Source: Viridibacillus sp050279675 (GTDB lineage: Bacteria; Bacillota; Bacilli; Bacillales_A; Planococcaceae). Taken from it: a stretch of 44,735 nt of DNA. A program made the translations under genes and the position numbers. Below are positions 8,693 to 17,076 of this stretch, piece after piece (positions within the stretch are counted from its first letter, which is position 1; the number at the start of each line of letters is the position of its first letter). The notes beneath the pieces were generated by a model. It did not search any database. It was not told where the DNA came from and was given only the letters and a program-made list of their open reading frames with translations. The stretch is from the NCBI RefSeq assembly GCF_050279675.1, contig NZ_JBNNUK010000025.1, forward strand, positions 1-44,735, in the 5' to 3' direction.

Positions 8693-9141
8693 CATCAAAC
8701 TTTATATTAATGATCAATCTTTTCCCATTTATCTAGTAAATCCGAATTCAAATTACTGGATTTAGTTTAGTTGTATGGACACATTGGAGATAAGTCCTTC
8801 ATCCTAGAATCTAACAGCAAAGCTTTATTAATCCTTACAAACCAATTACTTGACTCTCCAATATAGACTAGCGAGGTATGAACAAAAACACACTTTTACA
8901 TATATCATCTATATTTTTCTGCATGCAAATAATTAAAATGAATTAATTGTTAGCTACATTCCATTTGGCTGGAATAGGTTCGCATTTGCTACTTATAAAA
9001 TCACTTTTGCTAAAGTTCATAATTACCATATATGTCTTTAGAAAAACTCTTTTAATTGTAAAACATTAGTATACAGTAAATAAAATTTTGAAATCCCCAC
9101 ATAATAAAACGCGAGTTAAGATCAAAAAAGGAGGTGTTTTT

Positions 9142-9552
9142 TTGAAGCTCTTTCTAAAAGTAGCTATACCCCTATTTTTAATTTCCATATGTTTTAGTTT
9201 TTCACAATTTGCCCAAGCAGAAGAAAGTCATTTAGGAGAGATAGCTACAAGTGAAGGTAAATTAGTTTACAGATTTCAATATAATTATGATGAAATTTGT
9301 AAATTATTAGGTTTAACAACCAAAGAGTATGACGTTTATTGGAAAGAAGGTCTTTCTATAGGAGAGATGGCTGAAAAACAAGGAATTGCAAGAGGTGAAT
9401 TAGAAGAATATTTTGTAACCTTTCACTATAACGAAATGGAAAAGTGGAAAGCTAAGGGTTTATTGGTAGGTCAACTTTACTTCACTCAAGTTTATGGCTT
9501 GAAAAGAGAAATAGATGATTTTATAGACAGGAATCCTGTATATAAAAAATAA
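9142..9552 (+). CDS. small secreted protein of unknown function
   Basis: The TTG at 9142 is chosen because AAAGGAGGTG precedes it; the open frame extends further upstream without a ribosome site. The protein has 136 residues with a clear signal peptide (LFLKVAIPLFLISICFSF, cleavage after AQA). The mature part is helical and charged. It contains GLSIGEMAEKQGI, which resembles a small helix-turn-helix-like repeat seen in secreted Bacillus proteins of unknown role. I do not recognise the family. It stands alone on the plus strand, facing the SDR gene. Confidence 0.75.
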   Translation: MKLFLKVAIPLFLISICFSFSQFAQAEESHLGEIATSEGKLVYRFQYNYDEICKLLGLTTKEYDVYWKEGLSIGEMAEKQGIARGELEEYFVTFHYNEMEKWKAKGLLVGQLYFTQVYGLKREIDDFIDRNPVYKK

Positions 9553-9702
9553 TCTATTTTATATAAATAAATAGAACTCTCAAAAATAAGAAGATCTCTT
9601 AAATGAAAAAACTGTGCTTAATACTTTTCATTCTATTTTTCAATGTGGCGAACTAGATTGCGGCAAGTCAATGCAAAATTTCAATGCAGGCGAGCTTAAA
9701 CA

Positions 9703-9752
9703 AAAAACGTAGTCAAAAGAAACATTAAATCTTGTCTTTTAACTACGTTTTT
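9703..9752. terminator. rho-independent terminator, likely bidirectional
   Basis: AAAAACGTAGT with AAAAGA on one side and TCTTTT with ACTACGTTTTT on the other form a long stem around about 14 bases. It lies between the convergent secreted-protein and SDR genes. Confidence 0.65.
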
Positions 9753-9772
9753 AATATTTATATCATCGATTG

Positions 9773-10516
9773 TTATTGAGCAGTATATCCACCATCAACT
9801 AATAATGTCGTACCTGTTACAAATGAAGAATCTTCACTTGCTAAGAATAGTACCGTTTTTGCTACTTCTTCTGGTGTGCCAAGGCGGCCCATTGGATGTA
9901 GAGCGATTAGATGTTGGTTAATTGCTTCATCACGCCCTTTAATAAGTGGTGTATCAATGTAACCTGGGCATACTGCATTTACGCGGATACCTTCTTGAGC
10001 GTAATCTAGGCTAAGAGATTGAGTTAACAGTTTAACGCCACCTTTTGCTGATGCATAAGCTGTTACGCCTGCTTTACCGGCATGGCTATGAATCGATCCA
10101 CAGTTAACGATGACGCCTCGATTTTCTTGTTTTAGCATTTGTTCAATAGCAAATTTATCACTTAAGAAAATACCTGATAAATTGATGTCGATTGTTTTTT
10201 GCCAATCTTGTACTGATAATTCATGAATCGGTCCATCTTGTGCAATACCTGCGTTTGCATACATGACATCTAAAGAGCCAAAAGTTTCAACTGTTTTAGC
10301 AACCATGTTTTTGACGTCGTCTTCACTTGTCACATCTGTTTTTACAAATAAAGCTTCAAAACCTTGTGCTTTTAAATCGGCAACTACTTCTTCGCCACGT
10401 TCAGAGAAATCAGCAATGACCACTTTTGCGCCTTCTTGTGCAAATAAACGGACCGTTGCTTCACCTATACCACTTGCTCCACCAGTCACTACTGCTACTT
10501 TGTTTTCTAATTTCAT
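9773..10516 (-). CDS. short-chain dehydrogenase/reductase
   Basis: This encodes 247 residues, the classical SDR length. The NAD(P)-binding TGGASGIG (11-18), structural NAG (88-90), Asn112, Ser141 and the YASAK catalytic pair (Tyr154, Lys158) are all present, as is the C-terminal VTGTTLLVDGGYTAQ. An acidic residue after the second strand (VVIADF, Asp36) suggests NAD(H) preference. The substrate cannot be told from sequence. It is transcribed away from a LysR regulator, which probably controls it. Confidence 0.9.
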   Translation of the reverse strand: MKLENKVAVVTGGASGIGEATVRLFAQEGAKVVIADFSERGEEVVADLKAQGFEALFVKTDVTSEDDVKNMVAKTVETFGSLDVMYANAGIAQDGPIHELSVQDWQKTIDINLSGIFLSDKFAIEQMLKQENRGVIVNCGSIHSHAGKAGVTAYASAKGGVKLLTQSLSLDYAQEGIRVNAVCPGYIDTPLIKGRDEAINQHLIALHPMGRLGTPEEVAKTVLFLASEDSSFVTGTTLLVDGGYTAQ

Positions 10517-10550
10517 TATTTTTACCCTCTTTCTTGATTTGCAATTGTGT

Positions 10551-10578
10551 AATATGGCATTATTGTAACACTCATATT
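10551..10578. promoter_or_regulatory. candidate LysR operator between SDR and regulator
   Basis: AATATG at 10551-10556 and CATATT at 10573-10578 form an interrupted dyad between the divergent genes. The size and AT-rich dyad fit LysR-type binding sites, but the match is short and untested. Confidence 0.3.
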
Positions 10579-10639
10579 GTTTTAGTAAAATTTAATAATA
10601 TTTAATCTATCTTTAATATTTCTTAAGGATGTGTGGAAT

Positions 10640-11530
10640 TTGAAATTAGAGCAATTGGAATACATAGTGGAAATTGCACACTGTGGATCTTTGACTAAGG
10701 CTTCAGAGAAGCTACATGTGACGCTTTCTGCTGTAAGTCAGTCGTTATCTACATTAGAGAATGAGCTACAAATCACCATTTTCCACCGTTCTCGCCAAGG
10801 TACTGTCGCAACTGAGGAAGGAAAGAAGATACTAGAAAAAGCAAATCAAATTATTCAGCTTATGAAAGAAATGGAATCAGAAGTGGAAAATCTACAAAAT
10901 GAGCTTACCGGACATTTGCGAATTGCGACAATTCCAAGCCCTATGCACCTATTTGTGAGTGCTGTTTCTGATTTTAAGAAGGTGTACCCAAAAGTAGATA
11001 TAGATATTTTCGAAGGTGGTTCAAAGGATATTCTATCAGATTTGCTACAAGACCGGATTGATATTGGCGTCCTGATTCTGTATGAAAAAGTACTTGATAA
11101 ATTAAATGGTCTAACCATTGAAAAGCTTAGTGATTGTAAAATGGTTGTAGGTGTACCATCTAATTCGCCATTAGCAACGCAACAAAGCATCACCCCTGAA
11201 CAGTTGCTTCAATATCCACTCGTTGTTTATCGCGATGATTTTATCTTATGGTATTTAGACAACATCATTGCGCGTTATGGTAAACCTGATGTTCTCTTTA
11301 ATACGAATAATACCGTTGCAATTCATAATGCTGTTAGAGATGGTGCACTAACTTTTGGCTTGGATTACTCTTTTCAAGACCAGGGTGGCATGATTGGATC
11401 TTCTATGGTGACAATTGATTTGGATATTGCAAACTTTTCCTTCATTCAATTAGGTATTGTTCATATGAAGCATCGTTATATGTCTCCATCAGTGAGTAAA
11501 TTCATCAAATTGCTCCAAGAAAAGATATGA
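10640..11530 (+). CDS. LysR-family transcriptional regulator
   Basis: This encodes about 296 residues. The N-terminal winged helix-turn-helix is MKLEQLEYIVEIAHCGSLTK followed by ASEKLHVTLSAVSQSL. The effector-binding domain begins around residue 90 (GHLRIATIPSPMHLF). The TTG at 10640 is preferred because AAGGAT ends nine bases upstream and the protein then starts like other LysR members; a GTG at 10631 abuts that ribosome site. It is divergent from the SDR gene, whose expression it likely controls in response to a small molecule. Confidence 0.88.
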   Translation: MKLEQLEYIVEIAHCGSLTKASEKLHVTLSAVSQSLSTLENELQITIFHRSRQGTVATEEGKKILEKANQIIQLMKEMESEVENLQNELTGHLRIATIPSPMHLFVSAVSDFKKVYPKVDIDIFEGGSKDILSDLLQDRIDIGVLILYEKVLDKLNGLTIEKLSDCKMVVGVPSNSPLATQQSITPEQLLQYPLVVYRDDFILWYLDNIIARYGKPDVLFNTNNTVAIHNAVRDGALTFGLDYSFQDQGGMIGSSMVTIDLDIANFSFIQLGIVHMKHRYMSPSVSKFIKLLQEKI

Positions 11531-11557
11531 TATTCATTTATTGGAAAACAATTTAAA

Positions 11558-11592
11558 AAGCCATTTAATCCTATATAGTGATTGAATGGCTT
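11558..11592. terminator. bidirectional terminator
   Basis: AAGCCATTTAATC and GATTGAATGGCTT pair around a nine-base loop between convergent genes, with A-rich and T-rich flanks. Confidence 0.7.
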
Positions 11593-11631
11593 CTAGTTTT
11601 AAACTTAATACCGATATAGTTTTACTAACTC

Positions 11632-12324
11632 TTATTCACATGTTGTCTCCATTGGCAATTCTATTTGACCAGATGAATAAGGAGCGATTTCATATATTTG
11701 GAAAATAAGATTAATCCCTGATTCTGAATTCGTCCAGTAATATGGCGTCAAATTTAAATTCAAATTTTCATCAGCTAAAGGGTATTTTTCTTTATCGGTA
11801 AGGATTTTTTTAACAGTGCAAGTTGCCACTTTATTATATGCAGCAGTTGTTTTAAAATTTTGTTTCAGTGTCACTTCTTTTCCAGAGTTCGTATTATAGT
11901 TATAGCTTTCGCTGTAATACTCACCATGCGCACCGCCAGTATAGTAATACTTTGTTTTCACAATACTGACTTTGTTATTTTGATTGTATTTGACTGTAAA
12001 AAAAGTTTTATACTCATATGAAGCATAATCTTTTTTTGATATACCAAGTTCTTTTCGATCTTTGTCGTATCTTTTTAATATCTTCTTGCGCTCTTTATAA
12101 TCTTGCTTAGCTAATTTTTTGAAATTTATATTGATTTGTTTTTGTCGTTGTTTATTCTTCATACCGCTGATTTGCGGATATTTTATATTGCTATCAAACA
12201 TAAATTTGTGTGTTTTTACCGTCACTGCTTTTTTCGTTTCAGCATGCATTGTTAAAGGGCTCAATGTAAATATTAGTAACATGGCAATTAGTAAACTAAA
12301 CAACATGGTAAGTGATCTTTTCAT
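11632..12324 (-). CDS. secreted DUF4163/DUF3298 (RsiV-like) protein
   Basis: This encodes 230 residues with an N-terminal signal or anchor segment (about 6-28, ending MHA). It is followed by the DUF4163/DUF3298 pair seen in the extracellular half of the anti-sigma factor RsiV. Visible marks are YYYTGGAHGEYYSESYNY (about 127-144) and the later tail with LTPYYWTNSESGI. In RsiV this region binds lysozyme; here no cytoplasmic anti-sigma domain precedes it and no sigma factor lies next door, so it is a free-standing secreted relative. The role is unknown. Confidence 0.8.
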   Translation of the reverse strand: MKRSLTMLFSLLIAMLLIFTLSPLTMHAETKKAVTVKTHKFMFDSNIKYPQISGMKNKQRQKQININFKKLAKQDYKERKKILKRYDKDRKELGISKKDYASYEYKTFFTVKYNQNNKVSIVKTKYYYTGGAHGEYYSESYNYNTNSGKEVTLKQNFKTTAAYNKVATCTVKKILTDKEKYPLADENLNLNLTPYYWTNSESGINLIFQIYEIAPYSSGQIELPMETTCE

Positions 12325-12426
12325 ACGTCACAGCCTCTCACGGTTAATGTATTAACAGTATACCCTTATTTATTTTTACGATGATATTCATTAAGCCAGG
12401 TTTTTCTTTACAATTATGTACCTCAA

Positions 12427-12993
12427 TCATTTATAATTTATCGCTAAATGGAGTACGGCCTGTTCCTCTGTTAAGTTTTTATAAGAGTGTTGTTCACTTG
12501 CAACAAATTGAATTGAGTCAAACTTATTAAGTGTATAGGATGACTTCCCAATCGTTATTTCGACTTCTCCCGCCATTACCGTCGCAATTTCTATAGCACC
12601 TGGATGATGTGCTTCTGGTTCATATTTACAGCGAGGTTTCAAGTATGCACGATACATTTCCGTACTTCCTCGAACATCATTAAATAAGGGCTCAATAACC
12701 CACTCCTGATCATTTCCAAATAATTTTGGTCCTTGTCCCGCACGTAAAACATTGATATTATTCTCCGGTTTCAAAAGTGCCATTAGAGGTACTGAAAGAC
12801 CATTCGCAACTTTCCAAATCATCCCTAATGTAGGATTTGTTTCACCACGTTCAATGTTCCCTAGCGTTAATTTACTTACACCTGTTTTAGCTGCCAAGTC
12901 CTCTAAACTTAATTTTTGTTCCTTTCTTAGTTCACGAAGTTTCGTTCCCACAAATTGAATCAATTGTTGTGTTTCATCCTTATTTGAACTCAT
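12427..12993 (-). CDS. XRE-family regulator with C-terminal cupin domain
   Basis: This encodes 188 residues. The N-terminal helix-turn-helix spans about 13-67 (LRELRKEQKLSLEDLAAKTG, then SKLTLGNIERGETNP). A cupin small-molecule domain follows at about 110-185 (HHPGAIEIATVMAGEVEITI). This build is common in repressors or activators of transporters. It is divergent from the EmrE-type exporter gene, and an 11-bp inverted repeat lies between them, so it probably controls that exporter and itself. Confidence 0.88.
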   Translation of the reverse strand: MSSNKDETQQLIQFVGTKLRELRKEQKLSLEDLAAKTGVSKLTLGNIERGETNPTLGMIWKVANGLSVPLMALLKPENNINVLRAGQGPKLFGNDQEWVIEPLFNDVRGSTEMYRAYLKPRCKYEPEAHHPGAIEIATVMAGEVEITIGKSSYTLNKFDSIQFVASEQHSYKNLTEEQAVLHLAINYK

Positions 12994-13087
12994 ATTTCTT
13001 CACTCCTTATTTATATACACTTAACTTTTTATAATATTTAATAAATTATAACATACCTATTCGAGTCAAAATAAACTATATATTAGT

Positions 13088-13125
13088 ATATTATACTTTA
13101 CTTTATACGAAAATAAGTATAATAT
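13088..13125. promoter_or_regulatory. candidate operator: 11-bp perfect inverted repeat
   Basis: ATATTATACTT at 13088-13098 and its exact complement AAGTATAATAT at 13115-13125 are separated by 16 bases, 39-76 bases before the exporter start and 95-132 bases before the regulator start. This is the expected place for the XRE-cupin binding site. Confidence 0.5.
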
Positions 13126-13163
13126 TTATCACCGTGAAAGAATTAAAATTGAGGTGATATTTA

Positions 13164-14129
13164 ATGAAAGCAGTAGTAGTTGGGATCTTATCTTCCCTAT
13201 TTTTTTCAGCTACATTTATAATAAATCGAGCAATGAATCTTGATGGAACAAGTTGGGCATGGACAGCTTCTTTACGTTTTATTTTGGCCATTCCATTCCT
13301 TCTTCTTATCGTAGCATTCAGAAAAAATCTAGGACAATTATTTCGTGAAATGGGAAAAAACCCTTCTCAATGGTTATTATGGGGAACACTCGGTGGAGTA
13401 GGTTTTTATTCATTATTAAGTTTTGCAGCTGTTTATGGTCCATCTTGGTTAACATCCGGTACTTGGCAAGTTACTATTTTAGCAGGTGCATTACTTTCTC
13501 CGTTGTTCTTTGTAACGGTACCGTCCGTTGATGGCGATAAAAAAGTTAGACAAAAGATCCCTTTTAAAAGTTTACGAGTGTCTGTAATCATTTTAATTGG
13601 TGTAATTTTAATGCAAGTAAATCAAGCGGGGCATATCAGTGTTAAAGCATTTATTTTAGGGTTTATACCTGTTGTCATTGCCGCTTTTTTATATCCATTA
13701 GGCAATCGTAAAATGATGGAGTTGTGTCAAGGAAGAATCGATACTTTCCAACGTACATTAGGAATGGCCATCAGTAGTTTACCAGTTGCTATTTTATTTG
13801 GTATTTATGGAACTGTTACAGTTGGATTACCTACTGGCTCACAATTCGGACAAGCATTACTATTAGCTTTATCTTCCGGTGTGATTGCAAGTCTTCTTTT
13901 CTTCTTAGCTACAGATATGGCAAAAAACAATATGGGTCTACTTGCAGCTGTTGAATCAACGCAAGCTGGTGCAATGATCTTTACCGTTATTGGTGAAGTG
14001 ATATTACTAAATGGATCTTTTCCAAATGGTCTTTCCTTGTTCGGCATGATTCTTGTTATTATAGGAATGGTTATTAATAGTTTAGTTAATGGAAAGCAGA
14101 GAAGTATTAGTAAAAGAAAACTTGGTTAG
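13164..14129 (+). CDS. multidrug-resistance efflux transporter (EmrE/DMT superfamily)
   Basis: This encodes 321 residues with about ten membrane segments in the drug/metabolite transporter two-repeat layout. It starts VGILSSLFFSATFIINRAMN and ends in a basic KQRSISKRKLG tail. GAGGTGATATTTA precedes the ATG. The first membrane repeat carries the tryptophan-rich GTSWAWTASLRF stretch typical of the 'multidrug resistance efflux transporter' subfamily. The substrate is unknown. Control by the divergent XRE-cupin regulator is likely from gene order and the shared operator-like repeat. Confidence 0.82.
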   Translation: MKAVVVGILSSLFFSATFIINRAMNLDGTSWAWTASLRFILAIPFLLLIVAFRKNLGQLFREMGKNPSQWLLWGTLGGVGFYSLLSFAAVYGPSWLTSGTWQVTILAGALLSPLFFVTVPSVDGDKKVRQKIPFKSLRVSVIILIGVILMQVNQAGHISVKAFILGFIPVVIAAFLYPLGNRKMMELCQGRIDTFQRTLGMAISSLPVAILFGIYGTVTVGLPTGSQFGQALLLALSSGVIASLLFFLATDMAKNNMGLLAAVESTQAGAMIFTVIGEVILLNGSFPNGLSLFGMILVIIGMVINSLVNGKQRSISKRKLG

Positions 14130-14566
14130 ATGATTGAAAATCTCCCCCTACCTTTATATCATTCTGACGATCTATATTAATGTTTGATAGATTCAGTTAT
14201 TATAGGTTCAAGTTGGATGGAGTTAATGGTTGGAAATATACCGAGCGATCTACTCTTTTTAGAGTTGGTCGCTTTCTTTATGTTCCCCATTTCAGGTTCT
14301 AATGAGAAAAATGTTTATTTATTCAAATTTAATGTAGAAAATGGAATTGAAACATCTGATACTTTATATATGTATAAAAGTAAAAAACAAAATACGGAAC
14401 TATCTCACTTTCAAGCTCGTCCTATTAATTACATGCTCTATGGAAAGATATCTTTGCTTTCCTTTATCTAATTGCTTTACAATAGTTAGGAATAGTAAGA
14501 CTTTAATATTTTTCGATAATATATGGAAGGAGGAAGGTTTTGCAGATTTGCAATACCATTAAATGA
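14130..14566. other. gene-poor stretch before the glucosaminidase
   Basis: A 95-codon plus-strand frame (14184-14471) lacks a ribosome site and protein-like domain structure, so I do not call it. AAGGAGGAAGG at 14527-14537 precedes a TTG with an eight-codon frame that ends at 14566, touching the next gene. This may be a small coupled leader or chance. Confidence 0.4.
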
Positions 14567-15337
14567 ATGAAACTACTAGCAAAATTACTAACAGGTATAC
14601 TCATATTTTTCGCGATTATCGGCATAGGTATTTATGTACTAGTGCAGCAATTTGAAAAATCACCTAACGAAGCCAATACTTCTGAACAAGAATACGTTGA
14701 AGAAACAAAAAGTGTCGAAGAGTTTATCGGTTCCATTTCGGAAACTGCTCGTACACTTGCAGCAGAAAATGACCTATACGCTTCTGTGATGATTGCTCAA
14801 GCAACTTTAGAGAGCCAATATGGACAAAGCGGCCTTGGTTCTTCGCCAAACAATAATTTATTTGGCATTAAGGGAAAATATAAAAACGACTCAGTGAAAC
14901 TTGAAACGTCTGAAGATGATGGCAAAGGTAATATGACAACAGTAATGGCTGATTTCCGCAAATACCCTTCCTACGAAGAATCTTTGGAGGATTATGTACG
15001 TTTACTACGGAATGGTCTTTCTTGGAATAAAAAGTTTTACACAGGCGTTTTCAAAAGTAATACAAAATCCTATAAAGATGCCACAAAGCATTTAACAGGA
15101 TCTTACGCGACTGATTCAAAATATAACAAAAAACTAAATAAACTCATCGCTGAATATGACCTCACTCAATATGATAAACCAGTAAAAAATAAAACTACCA
15201 TTAAAGTAGAAGACGGCGACTCACTGAATCATATTGCAGAAACCTATAATGTTAAAGTTACTTCCATTAAGCAATGGAATAAATTAAACACAGAAACTAT
15301 TGAAGCTGGACAACAGTTAGAAATTTTCCAATATTAA
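14567..15337 (+). CDS. membrane-anchored N-acetylglucosaminidase with LysM domain
   Basis: This encodes a peptidoglycan hydrolase of 256 residues. A membrane anchor or uncleaved signal (about 5-27) is followed by a FlgJ/LytG-type glucosaminidase domain (about 50-200) with ASVMIAQATLESQYGQSGLG, containing the catalytic Glu, and NNLFGIKG. A C-terminal LysM domain (about 212-255) has DGDSLNHIAETYNVKVTSIK and WNKLNTETIEAGQQL for glycan binding. The ATG at 14567 lacks a good ribosome site of its own; a strong AAGGAGGAAGG lies 30-40 bases upstream. It ends in a strong terminator. Probably a wall-remodelling enzyme. Confidence 0.88.
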   Translation: MKLLAKLLTGILIFFAIIGIGIYVLVQQFEKSPNEANTSEQEYVEETKSVEEFIGSISETARTLAAENDLYASVMIAQATLESQYGQSGLGSSPNNNLFGIKGKYKNDSVKLETSEDDGKGNMTTVMADFRKYPSYEESLEDYVRLLRNGLSWNKKFYTGVFKSNTKSYKDATKHLTGSYATDSKYNKKLNKLIAEYDLTQYDKPVKNKTTIKVEDGDSLNHIAETYNVKVTSIKQWNKLNTETIEAGQQLEIFQY

Positions 15338-15376
15338 AAGAAGATGATCCCGAATTATGTGGATCATCTTCTTTTT
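15336..15376 (+). terminator. strong rho-independent terminator
   Basis: AAGAAGATGATCC and GGATCATCTTCTT pair perfectly around a ten-base loop, followed by a T-run. It begins at the glucosaminidase stop codon. Confidence 0.85.
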
Positions 15377-15434
15377 TCTATACCCTATCAACTATTTAAG
15401 AAGAATTATTTATAAAAATAACTCCTGAACGATT

Positions 15435-15611
15435 TTGGCTCTTACACCTGAACAACAACAACAACAACAACATGTATGTGCTTTAATAGAAAAACACCAG
15501 GAACCAATGCCGGATTATGTCAAAGAATACATCTTATCAAAAAAACGTACTGGTCTATCCCCTAACACACACTTACAGTATCTATGTAGATATAAGCATT
15601 TCTTCAAATAG
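15435..15611 (+). pseudogene. XerS-like recombinase, N-terminal fragment
   Basis: TTG at 15435 opens 58 codons ending at TAG 15609-15611. The translation carries a (CAA)n-encoded glutamine run and then MPDYVKEYILSKKRTGLSPN and LQYLCRYKHFF. This is the start of the SAM-like core-binding domain of XerS, the single-recombinase chromosome-dimer resolvase of some Gram-positives. The catalytic part is missing here. A matching C-terminal piece lies 1.3 kb downstream at 16900-17076, so this looks like one gene split by inserted or replaced DNA. Confidence 0.65.
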
Positions 15612-15621
15612 CACTGATTTA

Positions 15622-16026
15622 TTATTTCAGTCTCTTTAATTCATTTATCTTATTTTCTATAACTGTAGCCTCTTGATCAGTCAATAACTTACCAGGAATT
15701 ATATTGAAAAATAATATATATTCATATAATCCAATATTATCTTCATCCAATTCAATTGCTTTTTTTGCATGGAAAAATGCAGATTGATAAGCTCCATCTA
15801 TGTGACATAATGGCTGAGAAAGTAGTACTGAAGCAATATAATGTAATGAAGCTGTTTCATTCTCTATTATAAGATTAAGTATAAATGAGTAAGTTACTAT
15901 ACTCTGGGTATTAAAAGCAACTTCAAGTAACTCATCTTCAATTTCTTTTTCCGTTAAAGAATTTATTATACTCTTAGCCTCTGTAAACTCTAATGTAAGT
16001 ATCAAATTTTCTAATCTATTCATCAT
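15622..16026 (-). CDS. hypothetical protein, possible immunity-type, TPR-like
   Basis: This encodes 134 residues, all helical and acidic, with no membrane segment. The C-terminal half holds one tetratricopeptide-like unit (AFFHAKKAIELDEDNIGLYE). Small acidic helical proteins of this sort are common among immunity genes beside polymorphic toxins, but no intact toxin is next to it. It lies inside the gap between the two halves of a broken xerS gene, on the opposite strand. The function is not known. Confidence 0.65.
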   Translation of the reverse strand: MMNRLENLILTLEFTEAKSIINSLTEKEIEDELLEVAFNTQSIVTYSFILNLIIENETASLHYIASVLLSQPLCHIDGAYQSAFFHAKKAIELDEDNIGLYEYILFFNIIPGKLLTDQEATVIENKINELKRLK

Positions 16027-16133
16027 TTATTCACCACGCATTTGAAATTCTGATTTTCCCCTTTACTCTTACAATATGCTTAAAAATATTTCCTTCGTAA
16101 TTTTATTGTGTAGTTGCAATTGAATATTTTAAA

Positions 16134-16691
16134 TTACAAATCACTATCTTCACGATTTAAAACCAAATCTGTTGGCATAAATGGCAATAACTTTTTAGGG
16201 GAATTTTTATTTTCATCTATAGTCTGTATGATTATACCTATTTCCGTTATCTTTAGGAATGTCTCTACTTCTTCTGCATTTAAATTGGGGTAGTCTATAT
16301 TATTCTTTAAGTCATTTCTAAAGAGATGATTGAACGGGATTTCCTTTTTCTCACGTCCTATAATAATATCGATTTCCATTCCATTTAATGCATTCATATA
16401 GATAATTGGCATTATGTCTTTGAATTGCATTTTTGAATTAATCATTGCAATTAATGTCTTATTAACTCTTATTAACTTCATTTTATTTGCGATAACTTCA
16501 TCCAAGGGAAATAATTCATCAAAAACAACAGTGCATGGATAGTCCGTTATTTCAATCAGCACTTTTTTTAAGTTAAGTTCTTGATGTTCCATAGAAAAAC
16601 CTATTGCTATTAATGAAAAGTTTTGATCATCTCTGAAATTTTCACCTTTCCATATATTCGTTGCATTTTGAATAAAAAATTCATTATTCAT
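16134..16691 (-). CDS. hypothetical protein between xerS fragments
   Basis: This encodes 185 soluble residues with no recognised domain. A central segment reads DEVIANKMKLIRVNKTLIAM and a C-terminal acidic tail ends NREDSDL. GGAGGGGGGAACATA precedes the ATG, a strong ribosome site. With the 134-residue gene downstream it may form a two-gene unit acquired together between the halves of xerS. An immunity or regulatory role is possible but not shown. Confidence 0.65.
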   Translation of the reverse strand: MNNEFFIQNATNIWKGENFRDDQNFSLIAIGFSMEHQELNLKKVLIEITDYPCTVVFDELFPLDEVIANKMKLIRVNKTLIAMINSKMQFKDIMPIIYMNALNGMEIDIIIGREKKEIPFNHLFRNDLKNNIDYPNLNAEEVETFLKITEIGIIIQTIDENKNSPKKLLPFMPTDLVLNREDSDL

Positions 16692-16899
16692 TATGTTCCC
16701 CCCTCCCTAAAGAATCCTTATTTTATAATTTAATATCCATAGGGTGCTAAGAACCATAGTTATGATGTCCTCCAATTGGAAGATGATAGTTCCAATACCC
16801 TGACTTCTCTCTTTACCTTTCTTCCTATTTTTATTAGGAGCAATCCCATTATCAATTGCAATAAGATAAGTATACAGCAGCATTTGGATAGAGTAATGG

Positions 16900-17076
16900 T
16901 ATCAGCCCTACAAGCTTCATCATAGCTTTGCTGTGGATTTCATTCACAATGATGGCGACACTATCCTTCTTCGTGATCAACTCGGTCATAATGACATTAA
17001 AACAATTTATCTATACACTAACATGACGAATACAGAAAAAACGTTAATTTTTATTTGCAATACTTTGCATAATTAA
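16900..17076 (+). pseudogene. XerS-like recombinase, C-terminal fragment
   Basis: The plus frame reads YQPYKLHHSFAVDFIHNDGD and then LLRDQLGHNDIKTIYLYTNM. This is the last box of a tyrosine recombinase: HKLRHSFA, GD, LGH and the nucleophile Tyr. The second active-site Arg has become His (LHHSFA for LRHSFA), and stops lie immediately upstream, so the piece is dead. It overlaps the 3' end of the FtsX-type gene on the other strand. It pairs with the N-terminal fragment at 15435. The remainder of 16692-16900 shows no recognisable gene. Confidence 0.65.

Noticed and set aside
12119..12355. Plus-strand frame inside the DUF3298 gene
   Set aside because: Mirror of the signal peptide region of the real gene; no ribosome site.
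14184..14471. 95-codon plus-strand frame before the glucosaminidase
   Set aside because: No ribosome site, odd hydrophobic start, no domain; overlapped by another chance frame.
15450..15471. CAA repeat as a phase-variable tract
   Set aside because: It is a triplet repeat within a truncated xerS fragment, so length changes would not shift frame or matter.
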